64,000 nucleotides of DNA. Source: Rotaria socialis. Its lineage: Eukaryota; Rotifera; Eurotatoria; Philodinida; Philodinidae. Numbering within the stretch: position 1 is the first letter of the stretch; each line of letters opens with the position of its first letter. The notes beneath the pieces are model-generated. The model worked only from the letters and a program-made list of their open reading frames with translations, ran no database searches and was not told where the DNA came from. The position numbers and the translations under genes were made by a program. The stretch is taken from assembly GCA_905331475.1 (NCBI GenBank), contig CAJNYU010002055.1:186001-250000 (forward strand). Direction: 5' to 3'. Of this stretch, positions 62,404 to 64,000 are shown piece after piece.

Positions 62404-62999
62404 TTTATTTTAAGAAATTATGAATTTTTCTGTTCTTATTTTATGGGCATAATAATTGTTCTGAAATTCTTCAATGATTTGCACTTAATATTCATAGGTT
62501 AGTTGGTTACGGAATAAAATAATTCTGGGTGTGAGGGTGTAGGTATAATGTGAAGATATGCACCCAAGCTCAGAACTCAAATCATATTTTTCTGATCAAG
62601 ATCTACAGATTAAAAGTGAAAAGTTTGCACAATCATATGCATTGCGAATAGCCTTGCAGTAAGTTCTTAATATTAGTAAGTATTTTAGGAATTTGAAAAG
62701 GATACATTTCTGTAGCAGCTTTCTCAAACCGTTATCTTTTGACATATGAAGATAGAAAGGAACTGAATGACGTGGTTTTCTGCAGGTGGAAAAGACCACT
62801 AACAGAGCGGAAATTTCATCCAGTGTATTACTGAAAACCAATGATATAAAAAATAGAAAATATCAATGTACGTTCGAGAAAAAAAAATACTGTAAACAAA
62901 AGATAGGTAATCGGGGGCTTTCATTTACACCAAATAGATATTCATTCTTGTGCTAGAAAGTATATGTTGAAAATACATTGTTTGATCTGCAATCACTTT
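62404..62999. other. Intergenic region with one telomere-like tract
   Basis: GGGTGTGAGGGTGTAGG at about 62528-62544 resembles the degenerate TGTGGG tracts elsewhere. No supported exon. Confidence 0.5.
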
Positions 63000-63299
63000 T
63001 AATAACGAAATTTTTACATTTGATTTAGCACCGTTGCTTTTCAAGTGTTCATTTATTAAAAGATCATGTGTCAACAATAGTAGTGCTAGCATCTTTTTAA
63101 TTCATCAATTGTTTTTATACCAACAATCAATTTCTACTCAGTATTTTGACAATACACATTGTATTTCTTTGATCGTTTCATTACTTGAATTTCAACGTGA
63201 AATTTTTTCTCATTGAAATTTAAAATAGAAAAAATATTTTAAAAACATGTCGAATTTTTTATAATATTCCGAATTCAAGATGAAAATGAAAAGAATATA

Positions 63300-64000
63300 A
63301 ATAATGAATTCATCGGATGATTACTAGCTCATTTATCCTCAACATTTCCATTTATTAAAGAGATGAAAGACGATCATAATATCAAAGTATGATATCTTAT
63401 TGATCAAAATTATCAAAAAAATGCAAACAACTATATGCTTTAATTGAAAATGATAATTATCTTTGGATGATATTGATTAAAAATCATTTTAAATTTAAAT
63501 TATATCAACAATATGTTCATGAAATATTTTATAACAAGAAACATTCAGATTATGCTTTATATCGTACGGATAAAGATAAAGAAAACTCGGAAAAATCCTT
63601 TCGAGAAAATCAAGGAGTTCATATGTGTATTACTTGGTGTATTAAATATGTTAAACGGTAAAAACAATAGTGATGGTTATTTAGCTTATAAAAGTATACG
63701 TGAACAAAAATTACGTCCTCGTACAAATGAATTTAAAATGTTTGGTACAATCGAAGAATTCTTTGAATATTATTTTAAAACAAATAAATATTTGAATAAA
63801 GAAAATATTTTACAAATATCATTCTATAAATTAATTTATCGTTATTTAATTGAATCTAACCGTTTATTAGCTGTTGATTTGTTTGAAATAGGCTTACGTT
63901 GTACACAAGATCATTTAAATTTCAGGAACAAATTATATCCTAAACGCAAATATGATATAAAAAGTTTAGCGGGTCGATGTGTTCGATTATATACTGTTCT
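63300..64000 (+). pseudogene. Broken gene running off the right edge, family unknown
   Basis: The plus strand shows protein-like text in more than one frame. STFPFIKEMKDDHNIKV is followed by TGA near 63391. KFKLYQQYVHEIFYNKKHSDY and LYRTDKDKENSEKSFRENQG (63480-63618) then lose frame near 63625, where a 2-base loss in an AT run would explain the switch to VLLGVLNMLNGKNNSDGYLA, which stays open to the edge (FKMFGTIEEFFEYYFKTNKY, KYDIKSLAGRCVRLYTVL). The last segment is vaguely like a SOCS-box (inference). No complete gene can be proposed; sequencing error at the AT run is an alternative to decay. Confidence 0.45.

Noticed and set aside
1..64000. CRISPR array, prokaryotic operon or tRNA genes
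   Set aside because: No regularly spaced direct repeats with unique spacers, no operon-like gene packing and no convincing tRNA B-box with cloverleaf were seen; a tRNA covariance search would be needed to exclude tRNAs fully.

Overview
The window looks like nuclear DNA of a metazoan, most probably a bdelloid rotifer. Genes are split by many short (about 45-70 bp) GT-AG introns plus a few of 0.6-2.5 kb, the DNA is AT-rich, the identifiable proteins are animal trafficking, signalling and DNA-repair proteins, and degenerate blocks of TGTGGG (the telomere repeat reported for bdelloids) are scattered through the right half. There is no prokaryotic-style operon, no CRISPR array and no recognisable tRNA or rRNA. 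All gene models below were assembled by eye from splice sites, reading phase and remembered family sequences; no alignment was run.

Left part (1-39.9 kb) is gene-dense and mostly intact. A 17-exon PACS sorting-adaptor gene (minus, 31-7493) carries, inside its second-last-but-one intron and on the opposite strand, a complete two-exon membrane-anchored matrixin-like metalloprotease (352-2741). PACS is head-to-head with a 17-exon FCHO-type F-BAR/muHD endocytic adaptor (7786-14059). Then come an unrecognised minus-strand gene (14418-15828), a 12-exon TBC1D22-type Rab GAP (16335-21189), a one-exon G-protein gamma subunit (22630-22833), a FkbM-like membrane protein (23158-24222), an acidic signal-anchored protein (26237-26918), a coiled-coil protein (27377-28440) and an 11-exon FANCM DNA translocase (28971-36331) that has a six-fold repeated acidic EIDCGDLFG motif and no C-terminal nuclease-like region. 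A gene whose last third resembles the VPS13 C-terminal region (about 37545-39806) closes this part.

Right part (39.9-64 kb) is gene-poor and repeat-rich: fold-back elements with CCCAGGTC ends, an 844-bp terminal-inverted-repeat element, a 1.5-kb element with poly-C ends next to TTAA, short telomere-like tracts, a 795-base assembly gap and two single-N joins. Coding content is a B-box-type zinc-finger/coiled-coil gene, a rotifer-type seven-transmembrane receptor interrupted by an assembly duplication, an intact 5-formyltetrahydrofolate cyclo-ligase, and several decayed genes (HMGB, ADP-ribosyltransferase-like, KIN17, and a broken gene at the right edge).

Functionally the intact genes are housekeeping: two coat/adaptor proteins (PACS, FCHO), a Rab GAP and a possible VPS13 relative act in membrane traffic; FANCM acts at stalled forks. 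The most notable architecture is the protease nested antisense in PACS and the motif array in FANCM.
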